Shown here one piece after another: positions 27,201-41,045 of a stretch of DNA of 64,000 bases. The stretch's first letter is position 1. Each line of letters starts with the position of its first letter. Origin of the DNA: Paraspadella gotoi (lineage: Eukaryota; Chaetognatha); contig CM119268.1 in the NCBI GenBank assembly GCA_051294375.1, forward strand, positions 22,444,959 through 22,508,958, written 5' to 3'. The position numbers and the translations under genes are program-made. The notes under the pieces are model-generated. The model made no database searches. It saw only the letters and a program-made list of their open reading frames with translations, and was not told where the DNA came from.

Positions 27201-30200
27201 CCCTAACTTGTCAAATTCTCAAATTTGTCCAAAATTGCACTGATGAAGGCCGAACAAAGGAGCGAAATGGTGTCTAATCTCATTAATGAACTGTTGCTAC
27301 AATACTAAATAATAACTGTTACAACATTGTAAATCTAAGAAATGAAATTAATTTATTGAAACAAAACGGGATTAATAGAAAGTCAGGAATCAAGATGTTA
27401 AAGAAAGCAAGGAAGGGGGAGCTACTTTACTCGTCCCATTTCCTCGTCGAAAAGTTATTTCCAACGAGAGACACGTTCCACATGCGTTGGGGGTCGGAGA
27501 CATTTCGCCCTGTGGTTCTTCCAATCAGATGGTCAGTTAATTCTTGCCGTAGTGGAAGTGGAAAGGAAAGTTTTTGGGTTACTGTCCTAGTGTCTAATTA
27601 ATAATGAATCTTGTCTAATTAACTTAACCTTGAAAAAAATTCTTTTTGTAAGACGGGAGGAAGATCTCTATCTTTCATGTAGTTGTCGAGTCGTTTTGAA
27701 CCCAATCCGCTGGGGCTTATCCCCGCTTTCTCGCGTTTCCTAATATGAATAAAAGTATATTATTTGTTATATAAACTAAATTGTACTTATTAATTTCAAG
27801 ATGAAAAAAAAAGAAGTAAAAAAAAAAACGGATGAATATGTACCTCTCGGACCTGACAGAAGTTCCAGCGTCACCTTCCCTCCCTTTGTAGGGAAGGCAG
27901 AATACACGGGCATGATTTATATTTTGCCCAAACAGGAAACTTGCGCTTTCATCCCCAGGGCTCGATTGACTCAAACGGTCTTGACGGGTAAAACTTACGT
28001 CGCCCGTGGATGAGGGTGAAGAATTCGACAGAAAGTTTGCAAATATCCCTGGACTCGGACCTCCCCTAAATTTAATATCCGTGTAATTAAGTTTATTGCA
28101 ATACATTATGTTTAGATACCTTTTGCTTCACCTGAGAATATTTTTTTCGTCTCATTAGAGGATCTCCATCGCATAGGATGAATCCCATCCTTGCTGCGTT
28201 GGACCAAGGCAATTTTCTAAAATATAAAATTATAATAAAAAATATTTTGTTTTTTCTCTAGTCACATTTTTTTTTCCCCACGTCGCAGGCGCTGCCGAAG
28301 TCGGTCCTCATCGTTGGAGGCCTCGAGGCGTGCCGTCTCAGCGAATTATTCCATGTGATCGAGTGCTCTAAAAAATAAAAAAAGTGTATGAATTAGGTTT
28401 TGGGTGACTTTTAAAAAGATCAAGACTTGAATTTTAACCTGAATGGATTGAAGGCCTTTTTCTCGACGAGGCCGACGACAATGCAGTCGTTGCGTCGTNN
28501 NNNNNNNNNNNNNNNNNNNNNNNTAGAAATATTGTACGCGATGCGACGGTCCACGAAATGAGGACGAGAGAGTCGACGCTGGTTGGATGTCGACGATGAC
28601 AAAAAAGACGACGATAACGACGACGATCTGAAGTCGCGAACGAAAGTCTTTCCGTCCGGGTTTGAAACTCTGATGAAGATGATGTTGGTTTTGGATATTG
28701 TTCACAAATTTAAATTAAATTAATTCCCTATTAATTCGCAGCTTTATTTGATCCGGAAAATGTTCTTGTTCCGCTACATACTTTTGAATGGGACAAAATA
28801 CAATCGAAACTTAATAATATACTATGTCAAGAAGAAGCGGTCATCCGACCCAAATGGATTTTAACTTTTCATTCATCCACAAAATAAAACGCGTCACTAA
28901 AGGTTTAATCAATCACTAAAGGTTAATCAATCACTAAAGGTTTAATCAATCATCGATCGTCATCATAATTTATCACCATTCCTTCCCCCCCCTCCCTCAA
29001 CATTTTAAATTTCGATGACGAAACCAAAATGATTTTCGACAGTAACAGAAAATTAATTTCTCAGCTCAAACGTTAGTTATTCAATGAATAATAAATGAAT
29101 AGACACGCGGTGAAATGTTTTATTTGTCAATGAATTAATATTCAAATGAATAAAAGTCCGATGATGAATCTTCACGAAACTTTCTTCCCGACACAAACAA
29201 CATTTCTGCAAAAGATTCTCATTTGATTAAAGAGTCAGTCTCGAAGCCGGTAAAAAGGCTCGCCCGTTCCTTACCCAAACCCCTTACCTTACCCCGACCC
29301 TTACCTGACGCTGACGTCGTACTTCCCAATCCTCGTGAATCTGAAGAATCTTCTGGAATAAATTCCGTCGTCGACGTCGACGTCGGCGTCGATTCCGTCG
29401 TCATGGAGACGGAGGATGAAGGGAGTCGAGGAGGAAGGGGAGTGGACGAGGGCTTCCACCTTGGGAGGGTATGGAGGGGTGGTTGAGGTCGAGGAGGGTT
29501 GGGGAGGAGGATGCCGAAGATGAGGATGTGGATGAATTTGATGAGTTTTTAACCTGACCTCAATCTGACGTTTTTGACTTTTTCTCCAGTCTGATTGAGG
29601 TCAGTGTTAAAAAGAGGTCAGAANNNNNNNNNNNNNNNNNNNNNNNNNNNNNNNNNNNNNNNNNNNNNNNNNNNNNNNNNNNNNNNNNNNNNNNNNNNNN
29701 NNNNNNNNNNNNNNTCAGTCTGATCTCTTTAACCTGGCCTTAATTACTTTATTACCTGACCTCAATCAGAACTTTTTGGCCTGCCCTTGATCTTACCCTT
29801 TTGACATGTTCTCAGTCTGACCTTTATGGCCAAGCCTCGATTTGACATTTTTGACATTTTTGATCCTTGACCTGACCTTTAATGTCTTAAAGTTTCTCCT
29901 CCTCAATTTTGTCCTCTTTAACGTGACCTCAACCTGACCTCAATCTGACATTGACTTAACCTCTTGACCTTACCTCCTCGACCCCTCTAACCGGATCTAA
30001 AACTGACCTTTCCAAATTCACTTAACTCACCTTCAAACCCAAAACTGGATTCCCTTCACCGAATTTGGCCACAACGCGAATCACGATCGCCGACGGATAA
30101 ATCACGTGAACGGATTGGACGTTTGGCGGTGATCGTCACAGTCGCTCTGGAGGCGGCGCGACGCTGCTGCTTTCGCGCTCGCTGTTATGATTGCTTTTGC

Positions 30201-33200
30201 GTCGTTCCGCTTCGAGGTTACGGTCACCTGTTTAATTTCTCTGCTTGTTTCTTAATTTAACTTTTGTTTTAGTGGCTTTGGAGCCTTTTTTAGTATCATT
30301 TCCTTCCTCTCTCTCTCTCTCTCTCTCTCTACCTTTATCTCCTTGCTTCACAAAGCCGAGGATCGCTCTTGTTCACCAAAAATTATCGCATCTTCCTTCT
30401 TCAGCTTCGCCCAGGAATCGAAATCAAAACGCTTCGTATTTTCCGATCGACGAAAGCGAATTTTCGATCGGAATCAACCGCGGGACCTTGGAAGGACTCT
30501 GAGGAGGGGTTGGAAGATTAAATCGACCAACAATGCAAAGTCGTTTAAAATAATCAGTTAACGACGACAATGATGTGTCACATAAATTTAATAACAGGTA
30601 ATCATTTTAAAACAATCAATCAATCAATCGGACGATTATTCAACAATCAATCAATCATTTAATCAGTCAATTCTTAACCACATCAATCAATGAATCCAAT
30701 CACTCAGTTTCCTCACCTTCGACCTCAACATTAAACCCGTATCCAAAGTCGTGACGAGATTGAATTCTACGACGAACTTCGTTTGTCGACCGAACAGCAG
30801 GGATCGATGTCCACCACGTGACCGGAATACGTGATCACTCATCAAGTGACCCAAAACTGTAAAAAAAGAATCGAGATGAAATGGATTAGGTTTTCGCTGA
30901 CGATAACGCAAGGCCTCGGATAGCGCGCGTAGGCGCGCGTCAGTCTCATAATGAAAAATTGCAAGAGCGATCTGAAGGTCGTGAGTTCGATCCTCACCCG
31001 GGGCACTGTTTTTTGTATTTATGATGTATACAGCTACAATTGTCATACAGACTAATAATCAGCAGGGTTTTTTAATTAGTTATATAACCTCGGTAGGCAG
31101 TAGGCAGGCGTCAGTCTCATAATGGAAATGCAAGAGTGACCTGAAGGTCGTGAGTTCGATCCTCACCCGGGGCACTATTTTTTGTATTTATGATGTATAC
31201 AGCTACAATTGTACATACAGACTAATAATCAGCAGGTTTCATAAGCCTCGGTAGCGCAGTAGGCAGCGCGTCAGTCTCATAATGTAAATGTAAGAGCAAT
31301 CTGAAGGTCGTGAGTTCGATCCTCACCCGGGGCACTATGTTTTTACATTTATGATGTATACAGCTTCAATTGTACATACAGACAATAATCAGCAGGGTTT
31401 TAATTGTTATATAAGCCTCGGTAGCGCAGTAGGCAGCGCGTCAGTCTCATAATGAAATGCAAGAGTGATCTCAAGGTCGTGAGTTCAAACCTCACCCAGG
31501 GTACTACTTATATTGTATTTATGATGTACAATTTTACACACTAATAATCAGTAGGGATTGTTAATTATTGTATAATTTTATAAAAAGTAGATTAAATCGT
31601 GCACTAAAAACCAAACTCTTCAGCACCATCCTCACCTAAACAGCAACAACTCCTCAGATGCAGCATCCTCACCTAAAGAGCAACAACTCCTCAGATGCAG
31701 CATCCTCACCTCAACAGCAACAACTCCTCAGATGTAGCATCCTCACCTAAAGAGCAACAACTCCTCAGATGCAGCATCCTCACCTCAACAGCAACAACTT
31801 CTCAGCTGCAGCATCCTCACCTCAACAGCAACAACTCCTCAGCTGCAGCATCCTCACCTCAACAGCAGCACGTCCTCGTCTCTCTCGTCCCCGAAATCGA
31901 CGCAGGGATTCTTGACGAAGGCTTCGTTGAGGGAGTTGGAGGATGATGTGTCCGAGTCGTGGAAGGCGCGACCCCCGAAGCGGCTCGCCAGGGAGATTAG
32001 AGTGGAGGAGGAGGTGGAGGAGAAGGGACGGGTTTGTCGCACGGACCGCGGTTGGAGGCCTTGGGGGGGGGGGAGAGAGAGGAAGAGGGGGAGGGAAAGA
32101 ATATAGGAAGTGTGAGAGGAGGAAGTAGTTGATAAAGGGAGAGAGATGAAAAAGAAGAGAGTGAGAGAAAGAAAATTAAAGATAAAGAGAGAGAAAGAGT
32201 GAGAAAAAAAGGAGAGAAAGAGAGAGAAGAAAGATAATCTATCTTTAAAACTAGCTTCCAGATGATTACCTCACCATCCCAACCCCCAATGTTTTCACCA
32301 TCCCATCCCGATCTAAACCCACCCTCTCACCCCCAACGCCTTGACGACCCTCTCATCTTCTGCTCCTGGCGCCACCTCTTGTTGTCCATCGGAAATCAAA
32401 ATGATTCTGGCGCCGATTGCATTGGAGCCAAGATTCTGCAGACCCTTGATGCAGAGAAAGACATTGCTGTTGACACTTTGGAGGGAAATTATGCAATATT
32501 TTTTGATAGCGGCACATTTCTATTCCGAATTGCTGAAATTAATTACAGCTTAAATATATATTTAACTTAAAATACTTAACCCAATCCTTAACTCAATTTT
32601 TAAACTTATAAACTTACTTAATTCTAAATTTAAGCTGACTTAGGGCGCTTTTAGAAACTAAGATCATTAGAATAGAAAAATTTTTGCATCAATAGTAGTA
32701 GTAGTAGTAGTTAATTGTGTATTTCGTCGCTCTCAACCCGGCTTATTAAGGACGAAGGTAAGTCGCCTTAACCTTTCGCTTACTCCGTTCCTTACCTTCA
32801 GAAGACCCGCGCCGAAACTGGTGGAACCAAGAGAGTCCGACGGTAAACAAGTGTCAACGAATTTGCGTCTTCAAAAGAAATAATATGAGTTTGATTTAGA
32901 AAGTAAAAGAAATGAGAATTAAACTTCGGAAAACCAGAAATTTAATTTGGATTCTATCATTTTGCCATCGCCATCTTCCCTTTCTCCCTTTCTCCCTCTT
33001 CCTTCCTAGTGTCTCTATCTCTCTCTCTCTCTCTCTCTTTTTCAACCCTCCTTTTCCCTTCCACCCATTTCTCTAACCTTCCATTTCCCATCTATCTTAT
33101 TTTCTATCCATCTATCCATTTCACCCGCCTTTTTTCTTTCATCCCTGCTCCCTCTACCTCCATCCCCTAACTCCATCTCTCCTTACCCACCCCCCCCACC

Positions 33201-36200
33201 CCCCCAAACACCTCTCCCTCTCCGTCTTCATCTTCCTCATCCCGCAGGCGATCCTGGCGCCGGTGCTGAAGAGGACCACGCCCACTTCGGCGCCGGGCGG
33301 AAGTGAGAAGAGGACGGCGCGGGCGACGGCGTTGTTCATCCGCGTCAATCGATCTTGGGTCATGGAGCCGCTGACGTCGAGGACGAAGGATATTCGACAG
33401 GAAGGTTGGCCGTTGAAGGCGCGGACGATCTGTTTGAGGAGGGAAGTTGAATTCAGGATGAAGGAATTATGAATAAAGCGATGAATAAACCAATAAATGG
33501 ATGAATTTTTTAAAAAAATGTAATTAAATTATTTAGTCAAATACCTATGCAGTATGCATATTCCATTTACTCCATTGAGAAATATGTTTGCAGAATTCAT
33601 TGAACTACGATTCATCAGTAAATAAATATTGTTCAATGTCCACTCGATTATATTCATTTTCTAAACCTTAAAGACTAATATATACAAGAAAATTGAGAAA
33701 TTATAAATTATAAATTATTAAATTAGTTGCAGGTACATTAAAAAAAAATTAAATATAAATTATAAAAGAAGACTTTTCAACAGTTTTGATAAAGTTTGTT
33801 GTTCTCAAGATGCAGCCTTCCAATCTCGGCGCAAAATTCCACTTGCACGGGATTCGTAATAAAACTGCGCTGCGCCACCCGCGCGCCCAAAACTGCAGCC
33901 GGCAGATGCAGCACGCCTTCCTCCTCCATCCGCTGCAGCAGGTTGAGAACAACCACGAAGAGTCCCGACTTGCGGCAGCCGTCGAGACAGTGGACGAGCA
34001 GCTTGGCGTGGTCGTTAGGAAGACTCTTCAGTGCCCAGTAGAACTCTCGTAGAAACTTGTAGAAGCAATCACGATCTGGGACATCCTCCCCCTCTGGCCA
34101 ACACTCGACTTGAAAATGCGTCAGGTCAAAATCGTCCAGTTCTGTTGACGAATCCAAAGAATGAACTTTCATTCTACGCTTTTTCAAAATCCCAGGAATT
34201 TTCTCAACCTTCAGTGTTTCCACTGATGTTAACTCGAAGGTTGAAACAGCATTGGTCCCTTTACCGCATGGCCAATAATCTTGAGCTGTCTTCATTTTGT
34301 TGTTCAGCATTACGATGATACCAATGCGTTGTTCCATAACCAATGCCCAGAATTCATTGAGCGTGTTAACCATCGGGGCTTGAGTGACGATGCATCCGCT
34401 TTTGATGTAAAAAGTGTCGACGAAAGCAGCATTGATGTAGGTGTTGCCATCTGGAGGAAGAAAAGATGAGATATGCGCTAAGGACGCGTCATCAAAGTAT
34501 GGACCATCGAAGCGGTTCATTGCGGCGTTGTCTTTCATTGAAGCATAGGTTGTATTGAAAGGCAATGTAGCTGATATCTTGTTGAATCTGTCAAAGAGAT
34601 CTCTAGCCCAAGATTTTTGCTTTGAAATCCACCCAGTATGATCCAAAGGCTGTAGCTCAGGACAACAGGCAATTGCTAAAGCGTCATAGACCAGTTGAAA
34701 CTGATTTGCAGTCTGCACCATCTTGTAGCGGAACTGGCGCAGTCGCCGTACAACAGCGAGGACATTAACAGTTCTGAGCAAAGCTGCTTCATCAAGAAGA
34801 TTCCAAAGGGCGATTGTTGATCCAGTGCGACCAACTCCTGCGCTGCAGTGAATGACAATTGGAGGTTGTAACTTGGCGGTTGTAACAAACTGCTGAACGA
34901 TTTGGACAAAGGCTGACAATGTTGATGGAGTACGTGTGACATCCTTATCAGGCCAAGATACATAGTGAAACTGAGTTAAAACGCATGAGTAATCCATCTG
35001 TTCAACATTCATCTCACGGACAATATAATCTGCAAATTTTCTCTCATTTTTCAGTTTTACAGAAATAGAATTAAAGGTAAGAGAGTTCCCTACGACTTTT
35101 GGCCAGTACTGTTCACACTTTTTCTTTCCTTCTTCTACTAGATTGGTTAACATGACAACAACAGTTACTCGCTGTTGACAGATCATTTGCCAAAAGTCTT
35201 CGACAGTCGAGCGGCGAGGTCCCTGAGAGGCGATGAAACGCTGTTCAGACTGGAAACCTGGGACAAAATTAGCGTTGATATAATCAGAGCGGTGATTTAA
35301 TGTTTGGAAACTTGTGTCCAGATTGACATACAGTTTGTCATCACTGTCAAGATGGAGCACAACTCTTGAATGATCATAAGCTGGGATGTCTTGAAATCTG
35401 TTTTTGTCTTTGTTTTCTGGACGACTCGCTTCCTTGTGTTCGAACTCAAGTTTATTCGGCAACGATTTGTATTCAGCTAGGAATTCCTCAGGTTTTCTCT
35501 TTTCTCCATAAACTAAATCAAAGAGAAGATCGACTGAAACAGTCGTCTCTTTATGATCCTTCGCTGTGGTTGGAAGCTGCGGTTGTGGTGCCACCACAGC
35601 TACGCCAGCCTTTGCGGGTTTTGCACGAGGAAGCGGACGTGGTGTGGAAGGCAAGGAGTTTTGAGTGACTGGGATGGGGTCGCTCGTCGTGATGTTGCAA
35701 ACGTCTTGACATTCAGAAGATACAACAACTAATTCTGATGTCTTCTTCTTTTGATGACGCAAATAAACAATATGGTGCAACTTAAAAGACACAAACAAAA
35801 GATCAAGTTAAGACAAATAACGAAAGGCGATGCCATGGCTTCAGACGGAATGTCGTTCAATAACTTTAACGAACATTAATTTTCGATCTTCCCAAAATCT
35901 TCCAATTCGGTTTGAATGACGTAAAGCAATGAGAAAGTTTTGTTTGCGGCCAACGAGTTTCCTTCACAAAAACCGTTTTTAACTTTTCCATTGAGGATTT
36001 CTACGGGTTTTCCACAGTCTTTAGACGTTCCGTTTGAAAAGAAGGCGATTGGAACGTAACTGTCGCCATTGTTACAATCCTTTTTATCTTTTAATCGGAA
36101 GACAGCGTAATTATTCTCGTTTCCTTCTTCAACGGCTACAATGAGAAACCCTGTCACACTTTCTGCAGACCATTGATTCGGTGTTGGAACGTGACAGATC

Positions 36201-39200
36201 ACATCCGTTGTGCAAACGATTTCGTCAGTCGTCGGTAATGTCACGTTCGGTGTCTTGGTTTGACAATTCTTGCCGATGAAATCGTTGCCGCAATCACAGG
36301 AATAATCGCCGCAACTGTTGCTACAATTCTTGCTGTGATGACAGGGAGAGGAGTTGCATTCATTGATGTCCACGCAAAACCATTTGTCTTTGTTTTGGAT
36401 ATTGCAGACATTATTTTCTAGAAGATTCCAGTTTTTCCATCCATCAACACCGACCCATTCTGCTAATTCTGACTGACCCAGTTTCTTCTGCTTACAACTG
36501 ACATTTCCTGTCCCTTTCCACTCCAAACCTTTGTCGCAGTTGATGGAACAAGACTCTTCCGCCTTCACGATTCCTTCAGAGCAGTTTGATTGAAAATTCG
36601 TTGTTTTATCGAAAGTGCAATTCGCTTGTGCCCGACAATCTTTTCCGTAGATTCCGGACTGACAAATTCGTGGACAAACGCCGGAAAATTTGTTGCATTT
36701 TTCGTTGTCCGAACAGCTACAATTGTGCGTACAACCTTTTCCGTACGAACCGCTCGCACACGAATTACGGTTCAACTGTTTAACTAAAAGATTATCAATG
36801 GAAAACCCTTTGCCTTCCACAATTATTTTACAATTTTCTTTTATTTTAATTTTAACTCTAGTCCAATTGTAAGATTTTGACAATTTGATATTTTTTTCAT
36901 TGATTGTCATTTTAAAGTTGGTCTCGTTGGTTGTTAAATAATAAAAGAAACTGAGTCGCGATTCGTTTTCTGAATTAATTTCTATTTCAGTTTTGGTTCC
37001 GTCAGATGTTGTTGCGAATTTCCCGTCACAGGCCGATTTGCAATATTCGTAAGTAAAAGTCTCTATACGTAATTTTAGATTTGTTAGCATGGTTAGTACA
37101 ACCTCCATTTTCATGGTCACAATAACACCAAGTTCCGAGAGAGCAATTATTAAGATTAAGACAATAGTTTGATGATTCCCCATTTTTATCATATCCTATG
37201 TTCAAACTTTCCAGTTCAAACATTTAATCACCTTACCATCTCTGTTCAACTGCTCTTCTATTGTCGTTCTTTACATTACACTCCCTCTTCCACCATTTAA
37301 TAGATTTTATCCCACTGTATTTTGTGTATTTGACGCTGTTGTGAATTTTAAACCCGTAGCACTTAAATTTCCGGTCATTGAGAACAGAGGCTTCAGAAAT
37401 GTCTTTTTTCTGTTCGTACAGAGTTTTTTCGATTTCCAAACAATTGACGTCGTTGGAACCGAAACGAATACGAATTATTTAAACCTTTGGAGCGTAAGTT
37501 TCTATGCATATTTGAAAGAAAACTTGTCAACAACAAGGTTCGTTCGCTACAAACCAAATGGATTCGTTTGTTTCTCCGTAATTACTCTTTGAGGACCAGT
37601 AACCTCCTTCAAAAAAAGCTTTTTCAGCGTGTAAGATTCATCGTAAATCGATGACGCATTCGCTCTTCCTCCAATTTTAAAGAAAATCCTTTCCCAACTT
37701 TTTCTCTCTCTCTCCGATCCCATAGTCACATCCATCAGCGGACCTTCCATCCTCTCCGACTTTTCACTCCCAGTCCCCTTTCCCACTTTCCATCCTTTGA
37801 CAAACGCCTTTTCATGGATACGAGACTCAGCAGAATCGAAGTCAACTTTCGCAAATTCGNNNNNNNNNNNNNNNNNNNNNNNNNNNNNNNNNNNNNNNNN
37901 NNNNNNNNNNNNNNNNNNNNNNNNNNNNNNNNNNNNNNNNNNNNNNNNNNNNNNNNNNNNNNNNNNNNNNNNNNNNNNNNNNNNNNNNNNNNNNNNNNNN
38001 NNNNNNNNNNNNNNNNNNNNNNNNNNNNNNNNNNNNNNNNNNNNNNNNNNNNNNNNNNNNNNNNNNNNNNNNNNNNNNNNNNNNNNNNNNNNNNNNNNNN
38101 NNNACGCAATCTGAGTCGGATGCTTGCGGTTGCTTGCACCACGAAATGGGGAGCCCATTCGTGGAAAAGCTTTCCTCATTTTGATTAATCCATTCGTTAA
38201 AGTTCNNNNNNNNNNNNNNNNNNNNNNNNNCCATAGCTTCAGACGGAATGTCGTTCTCATAACTTTACGACATAATTTTCGAACTTCCCGAAAATCTTCC
38301 AATTCGGTTTGAATGACGTAAAAGCAATGAGAAAGTTTTGTTTGGCGGCCAAGAGTTTCCTTCACAAAAACCGTTTTTAACTTTTCCATTGAGGATTTCT
38401 AACGGGTTTTCCAAAGTCTTTAGACGTTCCGTTAAAAGAAGGCGATTTGAACTGTAACTGTCGCCATTGTTACAATCTTTCTTTGTAATCCCGAAGTCGC
38501 GTAATTATTCTCGTTTCTGTCTTTCATACGCTACAATGATAAGACCTTGTCTTTTCTGTTTTTGATAAGTGTGTTGGAGTGAAGATACATCCGTTTGCAA
38601 TACGATTGTCGTCAGTCGTCGTATGGCACGTTCGGTGTCTTGGTTGACAATCTTGCCGATGAAATCGTTGCCGTCTGAAGTCAAGGAGATAATTCGCCGC
38701 AACTGTTGCTGACTATTCTTGCTGTTTATTTAGCTAGGAGTGAGTTGCATTCATGGTGATGTCAGCGACAAACATTTTTGTCTTTGTTTTGTGTATTCAG
38801 ATCATTATTTTCTCTAGAGGATTTGATTCCCTAGTTTTTCCATACAACACCTACCCTGTATTGTGTATTTGATGACCCGATTATGTGCTTGTCTACAACT
38901 GAGTCTTGTTCCGTTTTCACTTCCAACCTTTTGTCGCTTATTGTTGTGTGTTGTGAACGGATATGCGTCTTCTCTGTTTTCACGATTCCATTAAGCAGTT
39001 GTAATCAAAATTCGTTGTTTATTCGAAAGTGCACAGTTCGCTTGTGCCCGGTCTAATGCCTTTCGCGTACATTCCGGACTGACAAATTCGTGGACAAACG
39101 CCGGGAAATATTGTTGCATTTTTCGTTGTCCGAACAGCTAACAGTTTGGTCCTTTCCCGTACGAACCGCTCGACACTGAATTACGGTTAACTGTTAACTA

Positions 39201-41008
39201 AACAGATTTCATGGAAAACCTTTGCCTTCTACGATGTATTTTACAATTTTTCTTTTATTTTAATTTTAACTCTAGTCCAATTGTAAGATTTTGACAATTG
39301 ATATTTTTTTCATTGATTGTCATTTTAAATTGTTCTCGTTGGTTGTTAAAATAATAAAAAAACTGAGTCGTGATTCGTTTTCTGAGTTAATTTCTATTTC
39401 CAGTTTTGGTTCTTCAGATGTGTTGCTTTCGCCGTCCAGCCATTTGCATATTCTGTATGTATAGTATGTGCTTGTTTGTTGTTTGTTGTGGGTATCAACT
39501 CTCGTTGTTTTGCATTTCACGGATAGATACTACCGTCGCCTTTGGAGAATTATTAGGTATTTAGACAATAGTTTGATGATTCGCATTTTTATCATATCCT
39601 ATGTTCAATCTTCAGTTCAAACATTAATCACTTACCATTCTCTGTTCAACTGTCTTCTATCGTCTCTCTCTTGACATAAACACTCCCTCTCCACCATTTA
39701 ATAGATTTTATCGCACTGTAAAAATAGGTTTTTGACGCTGCTTTGTGAATTTTAAACCCGTAGCAGCTTAAAATATTCGGGTCATTGAGAACAGAGGCTT
39801 CAAGAAATGTCTTTTTTCTGTTCGTACAGAGTTTTTCGATTTCCCAAACAATTGACGTCGTTGGAACCGAAAAAACAATACGTTATTTAACCATTTGGTG
39901 TGTCGATAGAGTTCTTGAATATTTGAAAGAAAACCTTTTACAAAAAGGTTCGTTCGACAAACAAATGGATCGTTTTGTCTTCTCCGTAATTTACTCTTGA
40001 ACTTCCAGTACCTCCTTCAAGATAAAAGCTTTTTTAGCTGTGTAATCTATCGTAAATCGATAAGCATTCGTCTCTTTCGTTATTTTCATAAAATTTTTCC
40101 CAGACTTTTTTCCTTCTCAATCGACCAAAGTACATCCACAGGGGACCTTTCTCCTGCTTATCTTTACTCCAGTCCTCCATTTCCCACTTTTCTCTTGACA
40201 AACGCCTTCATGGTATTCATAGATGCGCGTAAGATCGGAAGTCAACTTGCATATTCGTAGGCAGGAAAGCGGAAACTTTTCGTTGCAATCAAACGTCGCC
40301 AAGCAAAACCTTGGCTTCGGACGATTCCAGCGCTGGCATGAACCCAGCACGCAGTTGAGTCGTTTGCCTGCGTGTTGCTTTGCTCACCAGCGAATGGAGG
40401 AGTCCTTCGTGGGAAAGCTTTCCTCTTTTGATTAGATCCATTCGTTAAAGTTCGATCTCTTGAAGAGAGTCCCGTCCATACGTGAAGATCGCCAAAGTCG
40501 TATCGCCCTTCATTCCAAGCGTTCCATGTCCATGACATCACTTCAGTCGCTGGATGGAGAACTTGGAAGACACGAGGCGGACGCAGATTTGGAGCAGCGG
40601 AAGACGGCGGAGGTCCAGTCGAGTCGCTCGTCCAGGATGGTTAGAGAAGGATCTCCGATTGGAGGGAGAGAGAAGAGAAGAGAGAGAGGGAGAGGATGTG
40701 AAGTAGGAGGTAAGATGGTTCATTGATGAGAGAGAGAGAGAGAGAGAGAGATAAGAGAAAGAGAATGTTAATTTTTGAAGATAATACTTTTTTTTTTCCT
40801 ATGGAATTTTAAATTTTTAATTGTTGAATATTTTAGAAGTTCCTTCAGTTCTCCGAACTAATTCTTTAACATTTCACGCTCGAACGACATTAAATAAAAA
40901 CCCAGCAAATAGTTTGCAACCCGCTTGTAAATAAAATTTGAAAAACCGAAGTTTTGATGTCGATGAAAACATAAAAGTTGAAACGAGGAATTCGTCGCCG
41001 CTTTACTT

Positions 41009-41045
<37 letters not shown>

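Larger units (their letters stand above)
30913..31560. repeat. tandem array of four tRNA-Met units (158-174 bp)
   Basis: Each unit is a tRNA plus the same spacer (tatttatgatgtatacagct ... aataatcagcagg). It lies within the CLCA intron between exons 9 and 10, on the opposite strand to CLCA. Confidence 0.9.

Noticed and set aside
30687-31046. 119-codon minus-strand frame containing [11 protein letters not shown]
   Set aside because: It is the antisense of the tRNA-Met gene (copy 1) plus flanks. The PGEDRTHDL string is a well-known spurious translation of antisense tRNA.
36000-37200. Separate secreted EGF-protein gene ending at 35876
   Set aside because: The TM and phosphatase continue directly after the stop in frames that match RPTP-B, so it is the ectodomain of RPTP-A with a nonsense codon or an error.
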